A DNA stretch of 64,000 nucleotides from an uncultured Planctomycetota bacterium (GTDB lineage Bacteria; Planctomycetota; UBA1135; GCA-002686595), in NCBI GenBank assembly GCA_903928115.1, contig CAIYPP010000013.1:37789-101788 (forward strand). Direction: 5' to 3'. Positions 24,362 to 31,075 of the stretch are shown here, one piece after another. The position numbers and the translations under genes were made by a program. Below the pieces are notes generated by a model that worked only from the letters and a program-made list of their open reading frames with translations, had not been told where the DNA came from and searched no databases. Each line of letters begins with the position of its first letter. Within the stretch, counting starts at the first letter, position 1.

Positions 24362-24828
24362 GCGCGCGCGACGATGACTTCGGTCGCCTTGACGATCGCG
24401 ATGGCGCGTGCGCCGACCGCAAGCCCGAGCCGTTCGACCGAATCCGTCGTGATGACGGAGCCCATGCGGACGCCCGGAGCGATCTCGATGGTGAGCTTGC
24501 TCATGACGTCACCGCGCTTGAGCTCGACGATGCGGCCGGGGAAGCGGTTGGTCGCGCTGAGAGCGCCCAGGTCGAGCTCGGCCTCTCGGTAGGCGGCCTC
24601 GAAGGCGTCGGCGAGGGCGCGAGCGGGGTCGCGCTTCACTGCGTCGTCTTCCGCGGACCAGCCGCGCTCGACGGCCCGAAGGAGAGCGCGCAGCGTGCGT
24701 TCCTGCGGGCCGGCAGGGCGCGCGACCTTGCGCTCCCACTTCGAGATGGTCATCGCGTGCGTGCCGACGAGCACGGCGAGACCTGCTTGGGAGACACCGA
24801 TGCGCTGGCGGAGCCTGCGGACGTCCAT
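24358..24828 (-). CDS. HTH-Mop fusion regulator (molybdate-responsive)
   Basis: A 156-residue protein joining an N-terminal Xre-type helix-turn-helix (about 3-50, RQRIGVSQAGLAVLVGTHAM then ISKWERK) to a C-terminal molybdenum-binding Mop/TOBE domain (about 90-155, NRFPGRIVELKRGDVMSKLT). Mop domains bind molybdate or tungstate at oligomer interfaces. A linker of about 40 residues joins the two. ModE normally uses a winged helix, so an Xre-Mop arrangement is a different architecture for the same job. It heads the operon with the MOT1-like transporter. A triple half-site operator sits directly before the start codon, which implies autoregulation. Confidence 0.88.
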   Translation of the reverse strand: MDVRRLRQRIGVSQAGLAVLVGTHAMTISKWERKVARPAGPQERTLRALLRAVERGWSAEDDAVKRDPARALADAFEAAYREAELDLGALSATNRFPGRIVELKRGDVMSKLTIEIAPGVRMGSVITTDSVERLGLAVGARAIAIVKATEVIVARA

Positions 24829-24836
24829 GGCCGAGA

Positions 24837-24862
24837 GCTTACCAAGGTAAGCCTTGGCTTAC
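24837..24862 (-). promoter_or_regulatory. Triple half-site operator at the HTH-Mop promoter
   Basis: The sequence is three half-sites with 10-bp periodicity: GCTTAC (24837-24842), CAAG, GTAAGC (24847-24852), CTTG, GCTTAC (24857-24862). It forms two overlapping perfect palindromes, 24837-24852 and 24847-24862. It ends 8 bases before the ATG at 24828. On the minus strand TAAGCT (24841-24836) lies 7 nt from that ATG, where a -10 element of a near-leaderless promoter would be, so a bound protein would block transcription. Confidence 0.7.
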
Positions 24863-24903
24863 AGGCGCCATCGACCGCGCAAGCGGCGGGAAGTCGGTGC
24901 CCC

Positions 24904-25767
24904 TCAGACGCAGAGCAGCATCGAGAGGCGACGCTGGAACTCAAGCACGAGCGGATCGGACTGACCGAGGAGGTTGAAGACCTCGATCATCGCCTTGCGC
25001 GGAGCGCCGTCTTCGAAGCGCAGATCGAGCTTGGCTGCCGTGAGCAGCTCTTCGAGGCCTGCCTCGTAGCGACCGGCGGCCACGAGGGCCTTGCCATACG
25101 CGATGCGCGCGGCGACGTCCTTGGGGGCCGCCGCGACGGCGGCCTCGAAGCTGGCGAGCTCCCCCGCCTTCTCGGCCGCAGTGAACTGCGCGGCGATGGC
25201 CTGCGCCTCCGGCGACTCGAGCGCCTCGCCGCTCACGCCCGCAAAGATCTGCTTCGCGTCGTCGAGACGCCCCGTGGCGACGAGCATGCGCGCGAGCGCG
25301 ATACGGATCGGCGCCGAGCCGCTCTCGCGGTGCAGGGCGCGTGCGAGCAGCGTGATCGCCTCCTCGCGCTTGCCCGCGCTCTCGAGCTTGCCCGCCTCGG
25401 CCAGCGGATCGGGGGCCGCGCCGGGGATGTGCTTCTCGAGGAGCTTGCGGACCGCGGCCTCCGGCTGCGCCCCCATGAAGGCATCGACCGGTCGACCCTG
25501 CTTCATCAGGATCACCGTCGGAACGCTCTGAATCTGGAAGAGCTCGGCGATCTCCGGGTTCTTGTCGATGTCGATCTTGGCGAGCACGAGCTTCCCCGCG
25601 AGCTCGCGAGCGACCTTCTCCAAGATCGGCACGAGCGTCTTGCAGGGACCGCACCACGTCGCCCAGAAGTCGACAAGCACGGGCACCGTCATCGAGCGGC
25701 GCACGACCTCGGTCTCGAAGTTCTCGACGGTGACGTCGATGATCGGCGGCAGCTGGGCTTGGGTCAT
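24904..25767 (-). CDS. CnoX/YbbN-like thioredoxin with TPR tail
   Basis: A 287-residue protein with an N-terminal thioredoxin domain (about 8-115) and a C-terminal helical TPR-like domain (about 130-287), the layout of CnoX (YbbN), a redox-regulated holdase. The active site is a full WCGPC (38-42), so this version should be a working oxidoreductase, unlike E. coli CnoX, which lacks a standard CXXC. The cis-Pro lies in QSVPTVIL. The start at 25767 matches the domain start. It sits 32 bases downstream of ychF and probably ends the six-gene series that begins with coaD. Confidence 0.9.
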   Translation of the reverse strand: MTQAQLPPIIDVTVENFETEVVRRSMTVPVLVDFWATWCGPCKTLVPILEKVARELAGKLVLAKIDIDKNPEIAELFQIQSVPTVILMKQGRPVDAFMGAQPEAAVRKLLEKHIPGAAPDPLAEAGKLESAGKREEAITLLARALHRESGSAPIRIALARMLVATGRLDDAKQIFAGVSGEALESPEAQAIAAQFTAAEKAGELASFEAAVAAAPKDVAARIAYGKALVAAGRYEAGLEELLTAAKLDLRFEDGAPRKAMIEVFNLLGQSDPLVLEFQRRLSMLLCV

Positions 25768-25799
25768 GGCGTTCTCGTAGAAGGCGGGTCGTTCCGCGC

Positions 25800-26894
25800 T
25801 CACTTCCCGATCAGGAAGTGGCAGATGTCGTTGGGGCGCATCACGTATTCGCGACCTTCGCTGCGCAGCTTGCCCGCGGCCTTGATCGCCGACTCGGACT
25901 TGTACTGCACGAGCTCGTCGACGGAGTAGATCTCCGCGCGGATGAAGCCCTTCTCGAAGTCCGTGTGAATCACGCCGGCGGCCTTGGGGGCCGTGTCGCC
26001 CTTGTGGATCGTCCAAGCGCGAATCTCCTTGGGGCCCGCGGTGTAGTACACCTGCAGGCCGAGAAGGTGGTACGCCGAGCGGATCAGGCGGTGCAGGCCG
26101 GGCTCGGTGAGTCCCATGTCCGCGAGGAACGCGCTGCGATCCGCCGGATCGAGGCCCATGATCTCGCCCTCGATGGCGCCCGAGAGGGCGACTACTTCCG
26201 CCCCGGTCGCCGCCGCGTGCGCGCGAACCTTGTCGACGAGCGGCGACTTTCCGTCGAGGTCGGTGTCCGCCACGTTGGCGACGAACAACACGGGCTTCAT
26301 CGTGATCAGGAACAGCGGGTAGAGCACCGCGGCTTCCTGCGGAGTCCAAGGGTGCGTGCGCAGTTGCTTGCCCGCCTCGAGCCACGCCTTGGCGCGCTCG
26401 AGCACGTCCTTCTCGAACATCGCGTCCTTGTCCATCGCGCGCGCCTTCTTCGCCGCGCGGTCGGCTGCGCGCTCGACGGTGTCGAGGTCCGCGAGTCCGA
26501 GCTCGAGCTCGATCACCTCGATGTCGCGCACGGGGTCGACCGAGCCCGACACGTGGATGATGTCGCCCGACTCGAAGCAGCGCACGACGTGCAGGATCGC
26601 GTCGCACTCCTTGATGTTGCCGAGGAACTTGTTGCCGAGGCCCTCGCCTTGGCTCGCGCCCTTCACGAGGCCCGCGATGTCGACGATCTTGAGCGAGGCG
26701 GGGATGATGCGCTCCGAAGCGATGAAGCCGCGGATCAGCTCCAAGTTCGAGTCGGGCACGTCGACCACGCCGATGTTCGGCTCGATCGTGCAGAACGGGT
26801 AGTTCGCGCTCTCGGCACCGGCGGCCGTGATCGCGTTGAAGATGGTGGACTTCCCCACGTTGGGGAGACCGACGATGCCGCAGGCGAGACCCAT
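25800..26894 (-). CDS. ychF: YchF/Ola1-type redox-regulated ATPase
   Basis: A 364-residue protein matching YchF across its length. The P-loop is GLPNVGKS (9-16). Next come the switch region with YPFCTIEPN and the G3-like DIAGLVKGASQGEGLGN. A coiled-coil-like insertion follows (about 130-200), then NVAD in place of a guanine-specifying NKxD, which accounts for the ATP preference of this family. A C-terminal TGS-like domain (about 280-360) contains the conserved WTIHKGDTAPKAAGVIHTDF. YchF binds ribosomes and influences stress responses. It lies between the AlgX-like and CnoX-like genes with gaps of about 31 bases. Confidence 0.96.
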   Translation of the reverse strand: MGLACGIVGLPNVGKSTIFNAITAAGAESANYPFCTIEPNIGVVDVPDSNLELIRGFIASERIIPASLKIVDIAGLVKGASQGEGLGNKFLGNIKECDAILHVVRCFESGDIIHVSGSVDPVRDIEVIELELGLADLDTVERAADRAAKKARAMDKDAMFEKDVLERAKAWLEAGKQLRTHPWTPQEAAVLYPLFLITMKPVLFVANVADTDLDGKSPLVDKVRAHAAATGAEVVALSGAIEGEIMGLDPADRSAFLADMGLTEPGLHRLIRSAYHLLGLQVYYTAGPKEIRAWTIHKGDTAPKAAGVIHTDFEKGFIRAEIYSVDELVQYKSESAIKAAGKLRSEGREYVMRPNDICHFLIGK

Positions 26895-26925
26895 GGATTT
26901 GCCCCTGTTTTCGAGGGCGAAGAGT

Positions 26926-28602
26926 CTACTGCGGCACGGCGCGGACTTCGAGACTCCGGAGGCGATAGACGCCCGCCGCGAGCCCCGGATGCAGCCGAAT
27001 CGGCCCGGACAGGCCAGGGACGCGCAGCTTCACGTACACCACCGCACGCTCCCCGCGAGGCAGCGGACGCTGAACGCCTCGCGCGAGACGGGAATAGGTC
27101 GCGAAGCGCCGCGTCAGAAACTCGAGCAACATCGCGGTCTCGACCGGCGCATCCACCTCGACGCGTACGAGCGCCCAGTGCCCCGCAGGGACCTCGAGTG
27201 CGGGCAGCTCGACCGCGCCGCCACCGTACTCGACGCGCAGCGTGCCGTCAGGCTCAGGAAAAGCCGTGCTCTTCCCGCCGTCCGCGACTGCCAGCGAGCG
27301 AGCGCCCGAGAAGACCGTGAGCTTCGAGGACTCGAACTCTGCGGCGAGGCGCTCCTGCGTGTCGAGCGGCGAGGTCGAGAGCGACATCGCAGCGAGCGCG
27401 CGCTCCACGAAGACCTGCAGCACGACGTCCGGTCGCTCGCGCTCGATTCCGTCCGTGTCGAAGTCCGGCACCCAGCGGAACGCGACCTCGCGGAAATGCT
27501 CCGCGAGCAGAGGACGCAGCTTCTCCCCCATCGAGTCGTGGAAGACGACGGCCTTCGGCAGATCCGTTCGCTCGCGACGCACGCGCACTTGGATCGACTC
27601 GGTCACTTCGATCGACCAGCCGCGCGGCTCTTGGGCGGCGGGCTCGATCAAGAAACGCACCCGCTCCTCGGGAGTCTTGTCGCGCCGTTCGAGAAACTGC
27701 GACAGCCGATCCCACGCGCTCGCCGGAATCGCACGCTCGAAGGTCGCGTTCGCGTTCGGCTGACGCAGTCGATCCTCGAGGTACAAGCGACCGGCCCACG
27801 AGTCGTCTTGGAACTCGGTCGGCTCGAAGCGGAACGACTCGCGCGACGGCACCGATACAGCGGGGAGTTCCGCACGCACGCGCTCGAGCAGCGCGCGAGC
27901 CGCGGGGACCGCTCCACGGTCATTCCAGTGGGTTCCGAGCGGGTAGTAGAGCGGCTCGCCCTGCGGCGCGAGCTCCTTCTCCGAGACGAGCGCGTCGGTG
28001 AGGTCGAGCAGCGGAAACTGCGAGCGCGCAGCGACGTGCGCCACGAGCTGCTCGCGGCGCGACGGACCGAGCTTGTCGAAGCGCGTGGGGAAGTACTCGG
28101 GGTAGATCGACTCCTTGTTCGGCGCGATCGCGAACAGGTACTTCACGCCGCGCTGCGCACACCACGCGCGGCGATCCTCGAGCACGCTCTCCCACAGCGC
28201 GAGCTCCTCCGCGCTCAGCGGATCCGCACCGCGCCAAACGTCGACCGCGCGATCGCGCGTCGTGAACATCCACGTATCGGGGCCGACGACGATCTCGCTA
28301 GTCGGCGAGGTGTGAAAGAGCTCGAGCTTGAGTTGGTTGTGAGCGCGGATCCAAGCGCTGCGCCCTCCGAAGTGATCGCGGAACCACGCGTCGAAAGCGC
28401 TCGGCCATGCTTCGAGCGCGGCGAGGTCCCTCGGCGCCTCCGGCAGCTTCGCCGGCCTGCGGAACTCGCGCTCGATCGAGACTGCCGGAGCGGGCGCCAG
28501 CCACGTCCAAAGACCCGGCAACGTGCAGAACAGCGCGAACGCGAGAACGAGCGCGCGGTCGCACGCTCCACTCCATCCGCTCTCCATGGCGCGCGGCTCC
28601 AT
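26926..28602 (-). CDS. AlgX/AlgJ-like SGNH O-acetyltransferase-type protein
   Basis: A 558-residue periplasmic protein with an N-terminal membrane anchor (about 17-37) and an AlgX/AlgJ-type SGNH hydrolase fold (about 70-400), partner of the MBOAT protein encoded upstream. It carries FLFAIAPNKESIYPEY-like blocks, THWNDRG (224-230) and FHDSM (354-358), where the Ser is the likely nucleophile. In this family the His motif is usually D-T-H-W. Here the Asp position is Gly223, so either the acid comes from elsewhere or activity is altered. A C-terminal beta-rich region (about 440-558) may bind polysaccharide. The ATG overlaps the MBOAT stop (ATGA at 28602). Confidence 0.82.
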   Translation of the reverse strand: MEPRAMESGWSGACDRALVLAFALFCTLPGLWTWLAPAPAVSIEREFRRPAKLPEAPRDLAALEAWPSAFDAWFRDHFGGRSAWIRAHNQLKLELFHTSPTSEIVVGPDTWMFTTRDRAVDVWRGADPLSAEELALWESVLEDRRAWCAQRGVKYLFAIAPNKESIYPEYFPTRFDKLGPSRREQLVAHVAARSQFPLLDLTDALVSEKELAPQGEPLYYPLGTHWNDRGAVPAARALLERVRAELPAVSVPSRESFRFEPTEFQDDSWAGRLYLEDRLRQPNANATFERAIPASAWDRLSQFLERRDKTPEERVRFLIEPAAQEPRGWSIEVTESIQVRVRRERTDLPKAVVFHDSMGEKLRPLLAEHFREVAFRWVPDFDTDGIERERPDVVLQVFVERALAAMSLSTSPLDTQERLAAEFESSKLTVFSGARSLAVADGGKSTAFPEPDGTLRVEYGGGAVELPALEVPAGHWALVRVEVDAPVETAMLLEFLTRRFATYSRLARGVQRPLPRGERAVVYVKLRVPGLSGPIRLHPGLAAGVYRLRSLEVRAVPQ

Positions 28603-30020
28603 CAGAAGCGGAAGTAGATGAAGGGGTTGAACGTGCCCGCCGAGAGCATCGCCGTGGAGAGGGCGAGGAGCAGCAGCGGAAGTACGACGCTTGCGAGTCC
28701 CAGCGCGCGCGAAAGCCCGTCCTCGCTCGTGCGAGCCGCGCGCCAGCGCTCAACGGCGCGCAGCCACGGCGTCGAGCCGAGTGCGGCGGCGCACAACGCG
28801 GTGAGGAGCAGCGCATCGAGGTACAGCCCTGCGTGCACCACTCGGCCATCGCCGCTGCCGAAGCCGTACATCGCACGCAGGAAGCCTTGCGCGTGCTCCA
28901 ACGAGCTTGCGTTGAAGAGCACCCAGCCGCTCACCACGACGACGAAGGTCGTAGGCCACGTGAGCCAGCTCGAGCGCTCGCGCGAGGGACCGCGAACGAC
29001 GCGCTCGACCACCAAGAAGAAGCCGTGGAACAGACCCCACGCCACGAAGTTCCATGCCGCGCCATGCCACAGCCCGCACAGGAAGAACACCGCGACGAGG
29101 TTCAAGTACGTGCGCGTCGGTCCGTGGCGGTTTCCACCGAGCGGAATGTAGAGATAGTCGCGGAACCACGACGACAGCGAGATGTGCCAGCGCCGCCAGA
29201 ACTCCGTCACGCTGCGCGCGATGTAGGGATAGTCGAAGTTCTCGAGGAACTCGAAGCCGAGCATGCGGCCGAGCCCGATCGCCATGTCGCTGTAGCCCGA
29301 GAAATCGAAGTAGATCTGTGCCGTGTAGCACAGAGCTCCGAGCCACGCGGTGCCGGCGTCCAAGCTCGCCGTGTCGAGCGCGAAGATCTTGTCCGCGGTC
29401 TCCGCGCAGACGTTGGCGATCAGCGTCTTCTTTGCGAGGCCCACGGCGAAGCGGCGCACGCCGGACGAGAACTTCGAGATCGACAGCGTGCGCTCGACGA
29501 GCTGCACGGCGACGTCGCGATAGCGCACGATCGGGCCCGCGATGAGCTGCGGGAAGAGCGCGATGTAGAGCCCGAAGTCGAGCGGGTTGCGCTGCGCGCG
29601 GCCCTCGCCTCGGCGCACGTCGATCACGTAGGAGAGCGCCTGAAACGTGAAGAACGAGATGCCGATCGGGAGCTCGACCTCGCCCCGTGCGAAGTCGGGG
29701 CGCGCAACGCCGAGCGCCTCGACGTTGTCCCACAGAAAGCTCCAATACTTGTAGAAACCGAGCAGGCCGAGGTTGAAGGCGAGCGCCACTGCGATCGGGA
29801 GCCCAGCGCGCCCCGAACGCGCCTCGACCCACAGCGCGAGCGCCCAGTTGACCGCGATCGACGCGAGCATCACGAGCGCGACGCGCGGCTCACCCCATCC
29901 GTAGAAGAGGAGGCTCGCGGCGAACAGCCCGGCGTTTCGCAGCGCCCGCGGCAGCACGAGGGCGAGCGCCAACGCGAGCGGCAGGAACAGAAACAGGAAC
30001 GTCGGGGAGTCGAACAGCAT
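28602..30020 (-). CDS. AlgI-like MBOAT O-acyltransferase
   Basis: A 472-residue, multi-helix membrane O-acyltransferase of the AlgI/DltB group, which moves acetyl groups across the inner membrane for polysaccharide O-acetylation. The start MLFDSPTFLFLFLPLALAL is characteristic. Signatures include GISFFTFQALSYVIDVRRGE, YFDFSGYSDMAIGLGRMLGF and FWRRWHISLSSWFRDYLYIP. The presumed catalytic His lies in CGLWHGAAWNF. It is coupled to the AlgX-like gene. No polysaccharide synthase is in the window, so the acceptor glycan is unknown. Confidence 0.93.
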   Translation of the reverse strand: MLFDSPTFLFLFLPLALALALVLPRALRNAGLFAASLLFYGWGEPRVALVMLASIAVNWALALWVEARSGRAGLPIAVALAFNLGLLGFYKYWSFLWDNVEALGVARPDFARGEVELPIGISFFTFQALSYVIDVRRGEGRAQRNPLDFGLYIALFPQLIAGPIVRYRDVAVQLVERTLSISKFSSGVRRFAVGLAKKTLIANVCAETADKIFALDTASLDAGTAWLGALCYTAQIYFDFSGYSDMAIGLGRMLGFEFLENFDYPYIARSVTEFWRRWHISLSSWFRDYLYIPLGGNRHGPTRTYLNLVAVFFLCGLWHGAAWNFVAWGLFHGFFLVVERVVRGPSRERSSWLTWPTTFVVVVSGWVLFNASSLEHAQGFLRAMYGFGSGDGRVVHAGLYLDALLLTALCAAALGSTPWLRAVERWRAARTSEDGLSRALGLASVVLPLLLLALSTAMLSAGTFNPFIYFRF

Positions 30021-30045
30021 GGCGAGCCGCGCTCGGCCGCGCTCC

Positions 30046-30432
30046 CTACGCGAGCGCCACGCAGTCGATCTCGACCAGCGCGCCCTTGGGGAGTCCCGCC
30101 ACGGCCACGGTCGCACGTGCGGGCGCGGCGCCCTGCGGGAAATGCTTGGCGTAGACCTCGTTCATCGCCGCGAAGTGATCCATCGTGGTCAGGTACACGT
30201 TGCACTTCACCACGCGCGAGAGATCGCTGCCTGCCGCGGCGAGCACCGCCGAGAGATTGCGCAGCACGCGCTCGGTCTGCGCCGCGACGTCCCCGCCGAG
30301 GAACGCGCCGCTCGCGGGGTCGAGCGCAACCTGACCGGAGCAGTGAACGAACCCTCCCGCGATCACGGCTTGGCTGTAGGGACCGATCGCCTTGGGGGCG
30401 CCTTCGGTCGCGACGATGCGTCGATCGCTCAT
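30046..30432 (-). CDS. ridA: RidA-family enamine/imine deaminase
   Basis: A 128-residue RidA (YjgF/UK114) protein, which hydrolyses reactive enamine/imine intermediates from PLP enzymes. Family blocks are APKAIGPYSQAV, GQVALDPASG and the C-terminal PARATVAVAGLPKGALVEID, with the Arg and Glu expected at the active site. The ATG at 30432 is chosen because a GAGGA site lies 5 bases upstream. A GTG start four codons earlier is possible. It sits between coaD and the AlgI-like gene. Confidence 0.93.
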   Translation of the reverse strand: MSDRRIVATEGAPKAIGPYSQAVIAGGFVHCSGQVALDPASGAFLGGDVAAQTERVLRNLSAVLAAAGSDLSRVVKCNVYLTTMDHFAAMNEVYAKHFPQGAAPARATVAVAGLPKGALVEIDCVALA

Positions 30433-30440
30433 GGGAATCC

Positions 30441-30962
30441 TCACTTACGGTGGCCGAGGAGAGCGGCGCGGCGCTCACGCAGCGCGCGCGCGACGCACTC
30501 GGGGACGAACAGCTCGACCGGCCCGCCCATCTCGGCGACTTGGCGCACCAGCGTGCTGGAGATGTGGGCGTGCTCGGGCGATGAAGGCAGGAAGACGGTC
30601 TCGAGCTCGCTCGCCATCGCGCGGTTGCAGAGCGCCATCTGCGACTCGTACTCGAAGTCGCTCGCGTTGCGCAGGCCGCGCACGATCACGTTGGCACCGA
30701 GAGCGCGGGCGCCTTCGACCGTCAGGCCGTCGACTTGCGCGATGTTCACGCCGGGGATCGAAGCGGTGACCTCGTGCAGGAGCGCGAGCCGCGTGGCGAG
30801 CGGGAGGAGCTCGCGCTTGGCGGAGTTGCTCGCCACGGCGATCGTCACGCGTCCGAAGAGGGCCGCGGCACGGCTCACGATGTCGATGTGGCCGCGCGTG
30901 ACCGGATCGAAGCTGCCGGGAAAGAGCGCGTGGCGCGGGGCGGCGGGGCGGGGCTCGGGCAT
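30441..30962 (-). CDS. coaD: Phosphopantetheine adenylyltransferase
   Basis: A 173-residue CoaD, which catalyses 4'-phosphopantetheine + ATP to dephospho-CoA. The nucleotidyltransferase motif FPGSFDPVTRGH (14-25, TxGH-like) is present, with the conserved VRGLRNASDFEYESQMALCNR and the HISSTLVRQVAE motif. Length is near the usual 160. It appears to be the first gene of a six-gene minus-strand run and may have a leaderless promoter (TAGGAT six bases before the ATG). Confidence 0.96.
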   Translation of the reverse strand: MPEPRPAAPRHALFPGSFDPVTRGHIDIVSRAAALFGRVTIAVASNSAKRELLPLATRLALLHEVTASIPGVNIAQVDGLTVEGARALGANVIVRGLRNASDFEYESQMALCNRAMASELETVFLPSSPEHAHISSTLVRQVAEMGGPVELFVPECVARALRERRAALLGHRK

Positions 30963-30968
30963 GGACTC

Positions 30969-30974
30969 ATCCTA
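30969..30974 (-). promoter_or_regulatory. Putative leaderless -10 hexamer TAGGAT for coaD
   Basis: On the minus strand GCTAGGAT is followed by six bases (GAGTCC) and then the coaD ATG at 30962. The expected transcript start would coincide with the start codon. The same hexamer and spacing precede cutA at 51955. Confidence 0.45.
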
Positions 30975-31075
30975 GCAGTCGAGATGGGGCGGCTTCAGCG
31001 GTCGAGCCGCCGCGCAGGCATACGGATTTTCGGTTTTTGCGGCGACCGAGGCGGATGCGCTGCGACGGAGGGGAG

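Noticed and set aside
24841..24862. Operator as a riboswitch (Moco type) structure
   Set aside because: The repeat is only 26 bases, abuts the start codon and lacks any multi-helix aptamer. A protein-binding DNA site beside a DNA-binding regulator gene is simpler.
31037..31075. TTG or upstream ATG starts for comEC
   Set aside because: The ATG at 31076 has a GGAGGGG site at suitable spacing. The upstream residues are Arg-rich and unlike ComEC N-termini.
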